Source of the DNA: CAILUF01 sp964505265
Lineage (GTDB): Bacteria; Pseudomonadota; Alphaproteobacteria; Rickettsiales; UBA1997
NCBI GenBank assembly: GCA_964505265.1
Contig: CAZDGN010000017.1
Span: 1 to 37,690 of the forward strand
Direction: 5' to 3'
Length of the DNA stretch: 37,690 bases
A program made the translations under genes and the position numbers. Position 1 is the first letter of the stretch. Each line of letters begins with the position of its first letter. Shown here one piece after another: positions 1 to 8,180 of this stretch. The notes under the pieces are model-generated. The model saw nothing but the letters and a program-made list of their open reading frames with translations, made no database searches and was not told the DNA's origin.

Positions 1-1
1 A

Positions 2-275
2 ACACCGCTAATTTTGCCAGAGGAAAATTTTACCCTCCCGCACGGGGAGGGTGATGACACCGCTAATTTTGTGAGAAGAAAATTTTACCCTCTTAGCCTA
101 GGAATTTTATAAATTTGGCAACTAGGGAGGGTGATGACACCGCTAATTTTGCCAGAAGAAAATTTTACCCTCCCGCAAGTGGAGGGTGATGACACCGCTA
201 ATTTTGTTAGAGGAAAATTTTACCCTCCCTCGACGGGGAGGGTGATGACACCGCTAATTTTGCCAAAAAATTTTG
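2..275. repeat. Tandem array of GC-rich palindromic repeats (about 55 bp units)
   Basis: Five head-to-tail units start at 2, 57, 137, 192 and 248, each opening with ACACCGCTAATTTTG. Units 1, 3 and 4 are 55-56 bp, unit 2 is 80 bp because its hairpin loop is expanded, and unit 5 is cut short. Each full unit carries an AT stem (AATTTT/AAAATT) and a GC stem (ACCCTCCC/GGGAGGGT). The GC-stem loops differ (GCACG, CGCAAGT, TCGACG) while the stem arms are kept, so the fold seems to be what is conserved. There are no unique spacers, so this is not CRISPR. A related copy lies inside the mod gene at 35861-35915. Confidence 0.9.
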
Positions 276-400
276 GGTAGCATTACGAAGTTTGAGTTAA
301 AATTAATAACGACATTTTAGTTGTTTGATTTTGCGAAAATTACTAAGTAAGTAAATCTAGAGGGGGTTTTTTAGGGGTTTAATTTGTGGTGATTACAAAT
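276..400. other. AT-rich spacer downstream of rpmA
   Basis: No reading frame is visible here. It holds a weak inverted repeat near 381-400 (AAATTTGT/ACAAATT read on the minus strand) just after the rpmA stop, followed on that strand by C-rich rather than T-rich sequence. It is therefore not a convincing intrinsic terminator. Confidence 0.4.
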
Positions 401-658
401 TTAGTTGGCAACTACATTGATGAAAATGCGATTCTTGTTTGAGGTTTTTACAAACTCAACAATACCAGCGATTTTTGCAAAAATAGTATGATCTTTGCCC
501 ATTCCAACATTTTTACCGGGATGCCATTTGGTGCCTCTTTGACGCACTATAATGTTGCCAGCTTCTACAGATTGACTTCCATATTTCTTGACGCCGAGCC
601 TTCTGCCCGCGGAGTCGCGTCCGTTTCGCGAGCTTCCACCCGCTTTCTTCGTTGCCAT
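401..658 (-). CDS. rpmA: 50S ribosomal protein L27
   Basis: L27 is a small basic protein of the large ribosomal subunit whose N-terminal tail reaches towards the peptidyl-transferase centre. The 85-residue product opens MATKKAGGSSRNGRDSAGRR, the family's diagnostic N-terminus, followed by the LGVKKYG and GNIIVRQRGTKWHPG segments of the L27 fold. Length is normal for the family. It starts with ATG 12 bases after the rplU stop on the same strand, the classical L21-L27 pair, so the two are surely co-transcribed. No long N-terminal leader of the kind removed by a protease in Firmicutes is present. Confidence 0.97.
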   Translation of the reverse strand: MATKKAGGSSRNGRDSAGRRLGVKKYGSQSVEAGNIIVRQRGTKWHPGKNVGMGKDHTIFAKIAGIVEFVKTSNKNRIFINVVAN

Positions 659-670
659 AGTGTGATTAAA

Positions 671-982
671 TTATGAGTTAATGGATAAGATTTTTAATAA
701 GGTTTGTTGCTGACGATGTCCGCGTTTTCTGCGAGAATTTTGTCTTCTTCTTTTTTTAAAGATAATAACTTTATCATTTTTAAATGATTTCAAAATTTCA
801 GCCTCAACTTTGGCTCCGCTAACAAAAGGGGCACCAAAATTGATATCACCATCTTTGTTGACTAACAAGACTTTATCAAGAGATATTTTAGAACCAACAT
901 CGCCATTAAGTTTTTCGACGATTAGTTTATCATTAGGGGCTACGCGATATTGCTTTCCACCAGTTTCAACGATTGCAAACAT
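671..982 (-). CDS. rplU: 50S ribosomal protein L21
   Basis: L21 is a 23S rRNA-binding protein of the large subunit. The 103-residue frame starts MFAIVETGGKQYRV, the typical L21 opening, and has the basic C-terminal part IIFKKRRRQNSRRKRGHRQQ with the RxGHRQ signature. Length equals the family norm. It is the first gene of the rplU-rpmA pair. Its promoter should lie in the roughly 110-base AT-rich spacer shared with the divergent ccoG gene, but I see no unambiguous -35/-10 pair there. Confidence 0.97.
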   Translation of the reverse strand: MFAIVETGGKQYRVAPNDKLIVEKLNGDVGSKISLDKVLLVNKDGDINFGAPFVSGAKVEAEILKSFKNDKVIIFKKRRRQNSRRKRGHRQQQTLLKILSINS

Positions 983-1091
983 AAATAAAATTAGCTAGTA
1001 AATTAAAGAATTTTTTATAGAATTATAAAAACTTGTCATAAGTTTATTAAAGTAATTTACATTTGTCAAACATAAATTTAAACATTTTGAA

Positions 1092-2492
1092 ATGCTCGAA
1101 AATTATTTTACCGCAAAAAAGAAACTTTATCCACAAAAAATATTTGGAAGATTTCGCTCAATTAAAAATAAATTAAATTTTATTTTTTTAGCAATTTACT
1201 GTTTTTCGCCCTTTATTAGATATGATCGCGGAAAATTTGCCCCAAATCAAGCTATTTTGATTGATATTGTAAATAGCAAAGCCTATTTTTTTTTCATTGA
1301 AATTTGGGCACAGGAAGTATTTTATTTGGCAGGAATTTTGATTTTGCTTGCCGTTACTTTATTTTTTGTGACCTCGCTTTTTGGGCGAGTTTGGTGCGGT
1401 TATGGTTGTCCACAAACTGTTTGGACTGATATTTTTATTATGGTTGAACGATTTTTCCAAGGTGACCGCAATGACAGAATTTTACTTGATAGAAAAAATA
1501 ATTTTAACAAATATTTTAGAAAATTTTTAACCCATTTAAGCTGGATAGTAATTGGTTTTTTTACTGGTTTGGTTTTTGTAAATTATTTTAATGATTCACT
1601 AAATTTAACTTCAAAAATCTTTTCCCAAAATTTTAGTGAAATTTCCCTAAAAATTTGGGGCTGGATTCTTGGAATTGGCATTATGACCTACATTATGGCG
1701 GGTTTTGCTCGTGAGCATGTCTGTACTTATATGTGTCCATATGCTCGATTTCAGTCGGCGATGTTTGACGATAACACCTTAATAATTTCTTATGATAAGA
1801 AGCGTGGGGAGCCTAGAGCAAAGCACCACGCAGGAGAGTCTTTTGAAAATCGTGGACATTGTATTGACTGCAAGCAATGCGTGGTGGTATGTCCAACGGG
1901 CATTGATATTCGTAATGGTTTGCAAATGGAGTGTATCGCTTGCGGTTTGTGTATTGATGCTTGCGACAATATAATGGAAAAGGTTGGCCTGCCCAAGGGT
2001 TTGATACGCTACGATACTTTGACTCATTTAGAAAATCCTGTGCCTCAAAATAAATTTAAAATTTTTCAAGCTAGAACATTTTATTATAGTGCGATTATTA
2101 TTTTGGTTTCGTTTTTGATGTTATATAGTTTGATTACAAAACCCATAGTTGAAACTTCAATTTATCAAGAGCGTAACCCGCTTTATATAACTTTGAGTGA
2201 TGGCTCAATTCGTAATATTTATAATTTAAAAATTATCAATAAGGATCACCAAGAAAAACATTTTAGCCTTAAGGTGACTAATCCAGATTTTGCCGATTTA
2301 AAAATTAGCAATTATGATTTTAATAATATCAAAGTTCAAGCCGAGTCGGCGCAAGATTTTCGAATTTTGCTTTCGGTATCTTCGTTAGATTTATCTAAAT
2401 TCAGCGACGATATGGCAAATGTCAATCTTGAGCTTACTGATATAGAAAGCGGTAAGGTGCAAAAGATTCAGACTATTTTTATTTGGAAGTAG
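1092..2492 (+). CDS. ccoG: Cytochrome c oxidase accessory protein CcoG (FixG/RdxA family)
   Basis: CcoG proteins are membrane-bound double 4Fe-4S proteins implicated in copper handling during assembly of cbb3-type oxidase. The 466-residue product has hydrophobic segments near residues 30-42, 75-95, 150-165, 187-204 and 332-347. A conserved loop WCGYGCPQTVW lies at 101-111. Two ferredoxin motifs are complete: C257, C260, C263, C267 and C281, C284, C287, C291. The C-terminal ~115 residues form a periplasmic Ig-like tail as in the family. No ccoNOPQ genes are in the window. The 3' end overlaps the convergent gene at 2479-4200 by 14 bases. Confidence 0.93.
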   Translation: MLENYFTAKKKLYPQKIFGRFRSIKNKLNFIFLAIYCFSPFIRYDRGKFAPNQAILIDIVNSKAYFFFIEIWAQEVFYLAGILILLAVTLFFVTSLFGRVWCGYGCPQTVWTDIFIMVERFFQGDRNDRILLDRKNNFNKYFRKFLTHLSWIVIGFFTGLVFVNYFNDSLNLTSKIFSQNFSEISLKIWGWILGIGIMTYIMAGFAREHVCTYMCPYARFQSAMFDDNTLIISYDKKRGEPRAKHHAGESFENRGHCIDCKQCVVVCPTGIDIRNGLQMECIACGLCIDACDNIMEKVGLPKGLIRYDTLTHLENPVPQNKFKIFQARTFYYSAIIILVSFLMLYSLITKPIVETSIYQERNPLYITLSDGSIRNIYNLKIINKDHQEKHFSLKVTNPDFADLKISNYDFNNIKVQAESAQDFRILLSVSSLDLSKFSDDMANVNLELTDIESGKVQKIQTIFIWK

Positions 2493-4200
2493 AATTATTC
2501 ATAGCTTCTCTTTGTAATCTTTGTTCAAACCTGCTTCTTAAGGTTGGTGAGGTAATAGGATCTGGATTAGCTCTTGAAGTTGATAATTCTTCAGCTCTTT
2601 TCAAAAATTCAATTCCGTCTCGGGCTGTCATCATTACTTTGGCTAATTCAAAAAACAATTTAGGATCTCGTTGATTATTAGAATCTTCGGGGACGGCCTC
2701 ACCAGTAAAGTGAGGAGGGTTATGGATTTTTGATGAATCAAATCGGGCTTCGGATAAATCTTGATTTGAATTTTTTTCTAATGGCTGACCTTGTAAATCT
2801 AGCTCCATTTTTTTGTTAATTTCTTTGGCTCTTTTTTCTCTTAATTTGCCCCTTAAATCATCCTTAGCGTTTGATTCTTCTTCTCTTGTGGCAAAAACTT
2901 TATCGATTTTTTCTTGTTCTTTCTGTAAAATTATATATGCTCCAGTTCTTATAAATAACTCTCTTATTTTGTCTTTTTCAGTTAATTTAAGTCTTGGATT
3001 CCAAACCTCTTGTGGGTTTAGCGGTGAAATTATAATACCATTTTCAATTTTAATTAATCCATCAGGTGGGAGATCTTGATTGGCACCAAATTCTTGAGCT
3101 AATTTATCATTTGCACCTTGAATGGAAACTATTGTAGTTGGTGAATTTTCATGAAGAGCGACATTAGCTAAATCGAGTCGAGTAATTTTAGACATTGCCG
3201 TTTTTGCCACCTTATCATTCACCATCAATTCTTTCATAAAATCATTAAGAGCATTTTCTTGTTGATTGGCTGTAATGGTGCCATAACTGCAATTAAAATT
3301 TTTAACTTTTTGGAAATTTTCAACAATTTTTTCATCGCTGAATAAATTGCCTTCATCATCTTTTAACAGCGGACCATAAATTTTTTCAACTTGGTCTTGT
3401 GCTCTTTTTGAAGCCATGGTTGGATTTTGATTATATTGTTTTATTTCATCCATATTGCTTGGTCCCATGGTGGCGTTGATGGCAACTAAATATTGAATTT
3501 CTAAATCTGGATTGCCTTTTTGAAATAATTTTGCCTCATAAAGCAATGCCTCTATAAACTTATCCTTATCGGTTGCTTGAATTGATGAGCAAGCGGGACC
3601 ATTTCCGGGATTGATTAAAACAAATTCTTTGCTTTTATCAATCCCATTTTCTCCATAAATTTCATCAGATTTCAAAGGCGTTATTTCAGGTTTACCATCT
3701 TTGATTACTACTTTAAAAAATTGTTTATGATCTGGGTTGAGTTCTTTAATTTCTTGTTCGCTAATTGTTTTAGACTCATAGATGTCTATCATAATTAAAT
3801 CCTTTACACTTAATTCTTTTAATAAAGTAATTAATGAATCTCTATCTTTATTTTCAAAAATCTGTTTGATCTGCTCTGGAGTTTTGGTATTAAGTAAAGA
3901 AGCATTTTGCAAATAATCCATAAAACCTTTCTTAAAATCCTCTTGATCCTCTTGAAATTTTCTCATTAAGGCATCAGCTATTTTTGGAGCATACTCTGCT
4001 TTTAAATTAGCTTTTGGTTCATCATCTGGCCCAATCTCTCCCCTAATCTTATCAACAATTTTACTATCTATTTTAAAATTTCTTTTGTCAAATTCGTCAA
4101 TGATTAACTCATTAGATAAGCCTTTTTTTATTCTCTCAACAATTTCTCTTTTTTGAGAAATTGATAAATTAGATTTTTCTTTGATTTCAGAATTTTGCAT
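2479..4200 (-). CDS. Unrecognised 573-residue soluble protein, effector-like
   Basis: I do not recognise this family. The 573-residue product starts with ATG and has no signal peptide or membrane segment. It is rich in charged residues and predicted helix. A Lys/Glu-rich stretch near 425-465 (around REEESNAKDDLRGKLREKRAKE) could be a coiled coil, followed by a polar, probably disordered linker and a short C-terminal helical region. The middle part (about 190-390) looks globular. It stands alone between convergent ccoG and acpP, with its 3' end overlapping ccoG by 14 bases. Large orphan cytosolic-type proteins like this are often secreted effectors or lineage-specific proteins in intracellular alphaproteobacteria; that is inference from composition and context only. 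Confidence 0.75.
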   Translation of the reverse strand: MQNSEIKEKSNLSISQKREIVERIKKGLSNELIIDEFDKRNFKIDSKIVDKIRGEIGPDDEPKANLKAEYAPKIADALMRKFQEDQEDFKKGFMDYLQNASLLNTKTPEQIKQIFENKDRDSLITLLKELSVKDLIMIDIYESKTISEQEIKELNPDHKQFFKVVIKDGKPEITPLKSDEIYGENGIDKSKEFVLINPGNGPACSSIQATDKDKFIEALLYEAKLFQKGNPDLEIQYLVAINATMGPSNMDEIKQYNQNPTMASKRAQDQVEKIYGPLLKDDEGNLFSDEKIVENFQKVKNFNCSYGTITANQQENALNDFMKELMVNDKVAKTAMSKITRLDLANVALHENSPTTIVSIQGANDKLAQEFGANQDLPPDGLIKIENGIIISPLNPQEVWNPRLKLTEKDKIRELFIRTGAYIILQKEQEKIDKVFATREEESNAKDDLRGKLREKRAKEINKKMELDLQGQPLEKNSNQDLSEARFDSSKIHNPPHFTGEAVPEDSNNQRDPKLFFELAKVMMTARDGIEFLKRAEELSTSRANPDPITSPTLRSRFEQRLQREAMNNSTSK

Positions 4201-4430
4201 AATGTTATAAAATAATTATTAATAATATTTTCAACTAAAAGTAAATTTATTTTTTTTGCAATTAAATTTTTTGTTTAATTGATATTTTAATTTGATGAGC
4301 CCAAAATGATAAAATTAGACTTTGAAATTTTTAAAAAATTGGAATTGGTATTGCATCATAAGTCAAATAATCTAGGCGAGGAGAGTTTTGTAATTTACAA
4401 TAAATTTATATTTTGTATTATTTATACAAT

Positions 4431-4464
4431 AAAAAACCCTCTAATTTTTCAATTAGAGGGTTTT
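4431..4464 (-). terminator. Rho-independent terminator of acpP
   Basis: Read on the minus strand, AAACCCTCTAATT pairs with AATTAGAGGGTTT around a 4-base loop (GAAA) and is followed by a T run. It lies about 25 bases downstream of the acpP stop. The A-rich opposite flank means it could also work on the plus strand, but nothing on that strand reads into it. Confidence 0.9.
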
Positions 4465-4488
4465 AAATTATATTATTAAAATATGTGA

Positions 4489-4731
4489 TTACATATTTTC
4501 AGATATATATTTAACTGCATTACCGACAGTAACAATTTTTTCAGCCGCTTCATCTGGAATTTCAATTCCAAACTCTTCTTCAAAGGCCATAACTAATTCT
4601 ACTTGGTCAAGGCTGTCAGCTCCTAGATCGTCAATAAAATTGGCAGATTCTACTACTTTTGATTCTTCAGCACCTAGGTGTTTGATGATAATTTTTTTAA
4701 CTCTTTCTAGGATCTCGTTGTTGTTAGTCAT
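4489..4731 (-). CDS. acpP: Acyl carrier protein
   Basis: ACP carries growing fatty acyl chains as thioesters on a 4'-phosphopantetheine arm. The 80-residue acidic product contains the modification site LGADSLDQVELVM; the serine of DSL is the attachment residue. The downstream EEEFGIEIPDEAAEKI helix matches the family almost exactly, and length is normal. It is followed by a strong terminator. No fab genes adjoin; upstream on the same strand is sppA, across about 150 bases of AT-rich DNA, so acpP probably has its own promoter. The arm itself is made from CoA, whose last biosynthetic step is encoded at 26735. Confidence 0.97.
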   Translation of the reverse strand: MTNNNEILERVKKIIIKHLGAEESKVVESANFIDDLGADSLDQVELVMAFEEEFGIEIPDEAAEKIVTVGNAVKYISENM

Positions 4732-4882
4732 ATATATAACAAATTGGTTAATAAATAATAATTAAATTAAAAAACTGGATAAAACCAGCTTATCAAAAAT
4801 AATTATCTAAAATTAAATAGCAAATAAAAGATTTAATTGATATTTAAAATTAATGAAAAAAAACTATAACCACTTAGGTGTC

Positions 4883-5800
4883 TTAAGGTGTTATAGCCAT
4901 AATTTTATTCTTAAAATTCTTCCCTTCTAATTGGTTTAAAAAAGGAAAAATCCCCAAGAATCTATTTAATAATTTTTTATCTTTTTTTTCAATATCAATT
5001 TCTTTAATAGGAATTTTTTTAATATCAATTTTATTTTTAAATAAATAATTTTCAACTGACCTTATGCCGCCAATATCGTCAATTAGACCATATTTTAAGG
5101 CTTGACGACCAGTGAAAACTCTGCCATCAAAAATTGTTTTGAAATTTTCTGATTTAATTTTATTTCCTCTGCTTGCTTTAACTAGATCACTAAAAAATTC
5201 AAAAGAGTCTTGAATTGACTCATTTATAACTTTGTCAACATTTGGGTTGGATTTTTCGAACATCGAAGGACTCCCTTTGAGAGGGGAGGATTTGTAAGTG
5301 TTAAATTTAACACCGATTTTTTCTGCTAAATTAGTTACTTCAGGCGATTCCATTAATACCCCAATTGATCCAGTTAAGGTGCCATTGTGAGCAACAATAT
5401 AATCGGAGGCGAGGGCAATCATATAGCCACCAGATGCAGCCACTGAGTCCATTAAAACAACCAGAGGTTTAGTTTTGCGGATATTTAATAATTCTTGCAA
5501 TAAGATTTCGCTACCAACAATAGTACCACCTGGGCTATTTACTCTAACTATAACTGCTTTAACTGAATTATTTTCAGAAATTTCTTTTAAAATTTGACTG
5601 CGATATTCATCTTCATATATTACATTATCGATTTTGATTTGGGCTACAAAATCGGATTCGATAACATTGGAGTTTGAAAAAAACATAGATTTTATTAATA
5701 ATATTATAAAAAATATTGCTAATAAAAAAGTTATGTTTTTCCATTTTTGTACCTTATTTCTTAGGTAAATTATTGCTCCAATGTTATCTGAAAAATTCAT
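4883..5800 (-). CDS. sppA: Signal peptide peptidase SppA-like S49 serine protease
   Basis: S49 proteases degrade cleaved signal peptides and other membrane-embedded peptides using a Ser/Lys dyad. The 305-residue protein has an N-terminal membrane anchor (about 24-41), consistent with a periplasm-facing catalytic domain. The core VRVNSPGGT (86-93) and MDSVAASGGY (117-126, nucleophile S123) is intact, followed by TGSIGV. The general-base lysine lies in the YKSSPLKGSP region (170 or 175). Length fits the short single-domain form rather than the 600-residue E. coli type. It lies 4 bases downstream of rpsA, a pairing known in Rickettsia. Confidence 0.93.
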   Translation of the reverse strand: MNFSDNIGAIIYLRNKVQKWKNITFLLAIFFIILLIKSMFFSNSNVIESDFVAQIKIDNVIYEDEYRSQILKEISENNSVKAVIVRVNSPGGTIVGSEILLQELLNIRKTKPLVVLMDSVAASGGYMIALASDYIVAHNGTLTGSIGVLMESPEVTNLAEKIGVKFNTYKSSPLKGSPSMFEKSNPNVDKVINESIQDSFEFFSDLVKASRGNKIKSENFKTIFDGRVFTGRQALKYGLIDDIGGIRSVENYLFKNKIDIKKIPIKEIDIEKKDKKLLNRFLGIFPFLNQLEGKNFKNKIMAITP

Positions 5801-5804
5801 AAAA

Positions 5805-7541
5805 TTATGAAGTTTTATCTTTTAAAGATTCTAAGACATCTCCAGCAATGCTACCTATGGTAGTGCCGCTGGTTTCTTCGGAATAAAGATGAGATTCGCG
5901 CTCATCATTTTCCATATCTTTAATTGATAATAACAATTTACCGCTGATTTTGTTAAATAGGGTAACTTTTGCTTCAATTCTTTCGTTGGGTTCGTATTTT
6001 TCAGTTTTTTGATTTTGCTTGCTATTAGATAAATCAAGTCTTTTAATTATAGCTTTTAAACCAGAATCAAGTTCCACTTCAAGGAAATCTTTTTTTACAC
6101 CAATAATTAGACAAGAAACGATTGATCCTTCAGTAATTTTATCAAGCTCGGCTTGGAAATTAGGGTTGTCAAGCTGACGAATACCGAGGGAAATTCTTTC
6201 TTTTTCATAATTGCTTCCAAGAACTATAACTTTAATTTTTTCGCCAGATTTGAATTTCTTTTGAACTTCTTCGGTTAAGCCATTTTCAGATATATCAGAA
6301 ACATGAACTAAGCCATCTACTCCACTATCGAAGCCAATAAATAAACCAAATTCGGTGAAGTTTTTGACGACACCTTCAACCACATCTCCAACCTTGTGTT
6401 TTTCAGAAAATGACTGCCAAGGATTTTGTTCGCATTGCTTCATGCCAAGAGAAATTCTGTGGTTTTGTGAATTTATATCAAGAACCATAACTTCAACTTC
6501 TTGACCCAAATTGATGAATTTATTTGGAGTCGAATTATTTTTTAACCAGCTCATTTCAGAAACATGAACTAAGCCTTCAATTCCTTGTTCGATTTCAACA
6601 AAAGCACCATAGCTAGTAAGATTAGTTACTTTACCCTTTAAGGTAGCTCCAACTGGATATTTTTGTGAAATAGATTCCCACGGATTTTGTTGTAATTGTT
6701 TCATACCAAGGGATACCCTTTTACTGGCTTCGTCATATTTAATTACTTGAACTTTAATTTCTTGGCCAATTTTTAAAACTTCTGACGGGTGTTTAATTCT
6801 GCACCAAGAAATGTCGGTTAAGTGTAATAAGCCATCAAAACTTCCGAAATCAATGAAGGCACCATAATCGGTGATGTTTTTAACGATACCATCAATGGCA
6901 TCACCTACTTTAATTGTGGCTAAAACCTTGTCTTTTTCGATGTTTCTTTGGCTTTCAAGGACAGCTCTTCGAGAAACAACAATATTGCCACGAACTTCAT
7001 CAATTTTTAGAACTTGTAGCTTTTCGATTTTATTAAGTAGGAAACTATCATCGGTAATTAAAACCGTATCAAACTGGCTTCTAGGTAAGAAACAGATAAT
7101 TCCATTTACATCGGCGGCATAACCACCTTTTACTTTACCGATAATTTTGCCATCAATAATGGTTTTGTCTTCAAGACATTGTTTTAAATAGTTCCAGTTG
7201 TTTAAACGGCGAGCACTTTCTCTACTAATAATTAATTCGCCTCTTTTATTTTCAAGGCGTTCAAGGAAGACATCAACAACATCGCCTTCTTCAATTTCAC
7301 CATCTCTTCTAAATTCTGCAATATCAATGAAACCAACTGATTTGGCACTAATATCAATAGCAACACCTTTTTCGGTAATACCAACAACTACACCTTTAAC
7401 AACGGTGCCTTCAACTAATTTTTGGGTATCTTTTTCATATTCTTCAAATAATTTAGCAAAATCTTCATTGCTAAAATAATTATTTTCTTGGATGGCTTTT
7501 GGGTTTTCTTTGATATTTTCGAGAGGATTATTTTGAGTCAT
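5805..7541 (-). CDS. rpsA: 30S ribosomal protein S1
   Basis: S1 binds mRNA and assists initiation, which matters where Shine-Dalgarno sequences are weak, as in this window. The 578-residue product consists of tandem S1 (OB-fold) repeats: about six, starting near residues 45, 125, 210, 300, 385 and 470. The best conserved are units 3-5, each with GxVxxxxxYGAFV/IxxxxGxxGLxHxSxxS-type spacing and ending in ISLGMKQ or ISLGIRQ. Length is close to the alphaproteobacterial norm. The start is ATG (MTQNNPLENI). It heads the rpsA-sppA pair and is divergent from iscR across 243 bases. Confidence 0.96.
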   Translation of the reverse strand: MTQNNPLENIKENPKAIQENNYFSNEDFAKLFEEYEKDTQKLVEGTVVKGVVVGITEKGVAIDISAKSVGFIDIAEFRRDGEIEEGDVVDVFLERLENKRGELIISRESARRLNNWNYLKQCLEDKTIIDGKIIGKVKGGYAADVNGIICFLPRSQFDTVLITDDSFLLNKIEKLQVLKIDEVRGNIVVSRRAVLESQRNIEKDKVLATIKVGDAIDGIVKNITDYGAFIDFGSFDGLLHLTDISWCRIKHPSEVLKIGQEIKVQVIKYDEASKRVSLGMKQLQQNPWESISQKYPVGATLKGKVTNLTSYGAFVEIEQGIEGLVHVSEMSWLKNNSTPNKFINLGQEVEVMVLDINSQNHRISLGMKQCEQNPWQSFSEKHKVGDVVEGVVKNFTEFGLFIGFDSGVDGLVHVSDISENGLTEEVQKKFKSGEKIKVIVLGSNYEKERISLGIRQLDNPNFQAELDKITEGSIVSCLIIGVKKDFLEVELDSGLKAIIKRLDLSNSKQNQKTEKYEPNERIEAKVTLFNKISGKLLLSIKDMENDERESHLYSEETSGTTIGSIAGDVLESLKDKTS

Positions 7542-7740
7542 AAGTAAAAAAAGTGAAACTAAAAATAGTTTTGAAATCAGGTTTTAAATTATGTTAAAAC
7601 CATTATTAAATACTAATTAAAATTTGTAAATTGTTAATAAATTAAAGTTAAACTAAACGTTTAACATACAAGAAATTTTATTCATTTTAATTTTATTTGC
7701 AAGTAGTTAGAATTTTAAAATAGTAGTTGTTATAAAAAAA

Positions 7741-7765
7741 ATAACTTAGTAAAATAGTAAGGTAT
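7741..7765 (+). promoter_or_regulatory. Type 1 IscR-binding site upstream of iscR
   Basis: The 25 bases beginning ATAACTTAGT and ending AGTAAGGTAT match the published type 1 IscR consensus (ATASYYGACTRWWWYAGTCRRSTAT) at about 21 of 25 positions, including both ATA/TAT ends and the central A/T block. It lies 19 bases before the iscR start, where binding would block the promoter. Holo-IscR should repress the operon when Fe-S supply is sufficient. Confidence 0.85.
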
Positions 7766-7784
7766 TTTATTAAAAATTTATTTT

Positions 7785-8180
7785 ATGATTTTAACAACCA
7801 AAGCAAGATATGCAGTAATGGCGGTAATTGAAATTGCTTCGCAACCAGATGGTAAGCCAATTACACTAATGCATATTTCAAAAAATCAGAATATCTCCTT
7901 GTCTTACCTTGAGCAAATTTTTGTGCATTTAAAAAAATACCAAATTGTAAATTCTCACCGAGGTCCAGGCGGTGGATATGTTTTGGCAAAGAAAAGATCA
8001 GAAATTAATATTGCTGATATTATTAAAGCAATCGAAGAGCCCATTAAAATGACTCGATGCTCAACTGAGGTTAAAGGTTGTATGACCAACAAAACCAAAT
8101 GCAAAACTCATCACTTATGGCAAGGATTGGAACATAAAATTTATGATTATTTGAACTCAATTACTATTGATAAAATATGA
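7785..8180 (+). CDS. iscR: Fe-S cluster-sensing Rrf2-family regulator IscR
   Basis: IscR is a 2Fe-2S-binding transcription factor that represses its own operon when cluster supply is adequate. The 131-residue protein has the Rrf2 winged helix: MILTTKARYAVMA at the start, the recognition-helix region ISLSYLEQIFVHLKK (37-51) and the wing HRGPGGGYVLA (58-68). The cluster ligands C92, C99 and C106 with a following histidine (H109 or H110) are present; spacing is one residue longer than in E. coli (C92, C98, C104, H107). It is first in the isc operon, and its TGA overlaps the next ATG (ATGA). An IscR box lies just upstream. Confidence 0.96.
   Translation: MILTTKARYAVMAVIEIASQPDGKPITLMHISKNQNISLSYLEQIFVHLKKYQIVNSHRGPGGGYVLAKKRSEINIADIIKAIEEPIKMTRCSTEVKGCMTNKTKCKTHHLWQGLEHKIYDYLNSITIDKI

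Noticed and set aside
2..275. CRISPR array
   Set aside because: Units abut without unique spacers, repeat length varies (55 to 80 bases) and no cas genes are present; it is a tandem palindromic repeat.
5270..5300. Another copy of the palindromic element inside sppA (SSPLKGSPS peptide with CTCCC/GGGGAGG bases)
   Set aside because: The peptide corresponds to the conserved S49 peptidase segment around the general-base lysine, and the two-stem structure of the element is absent.
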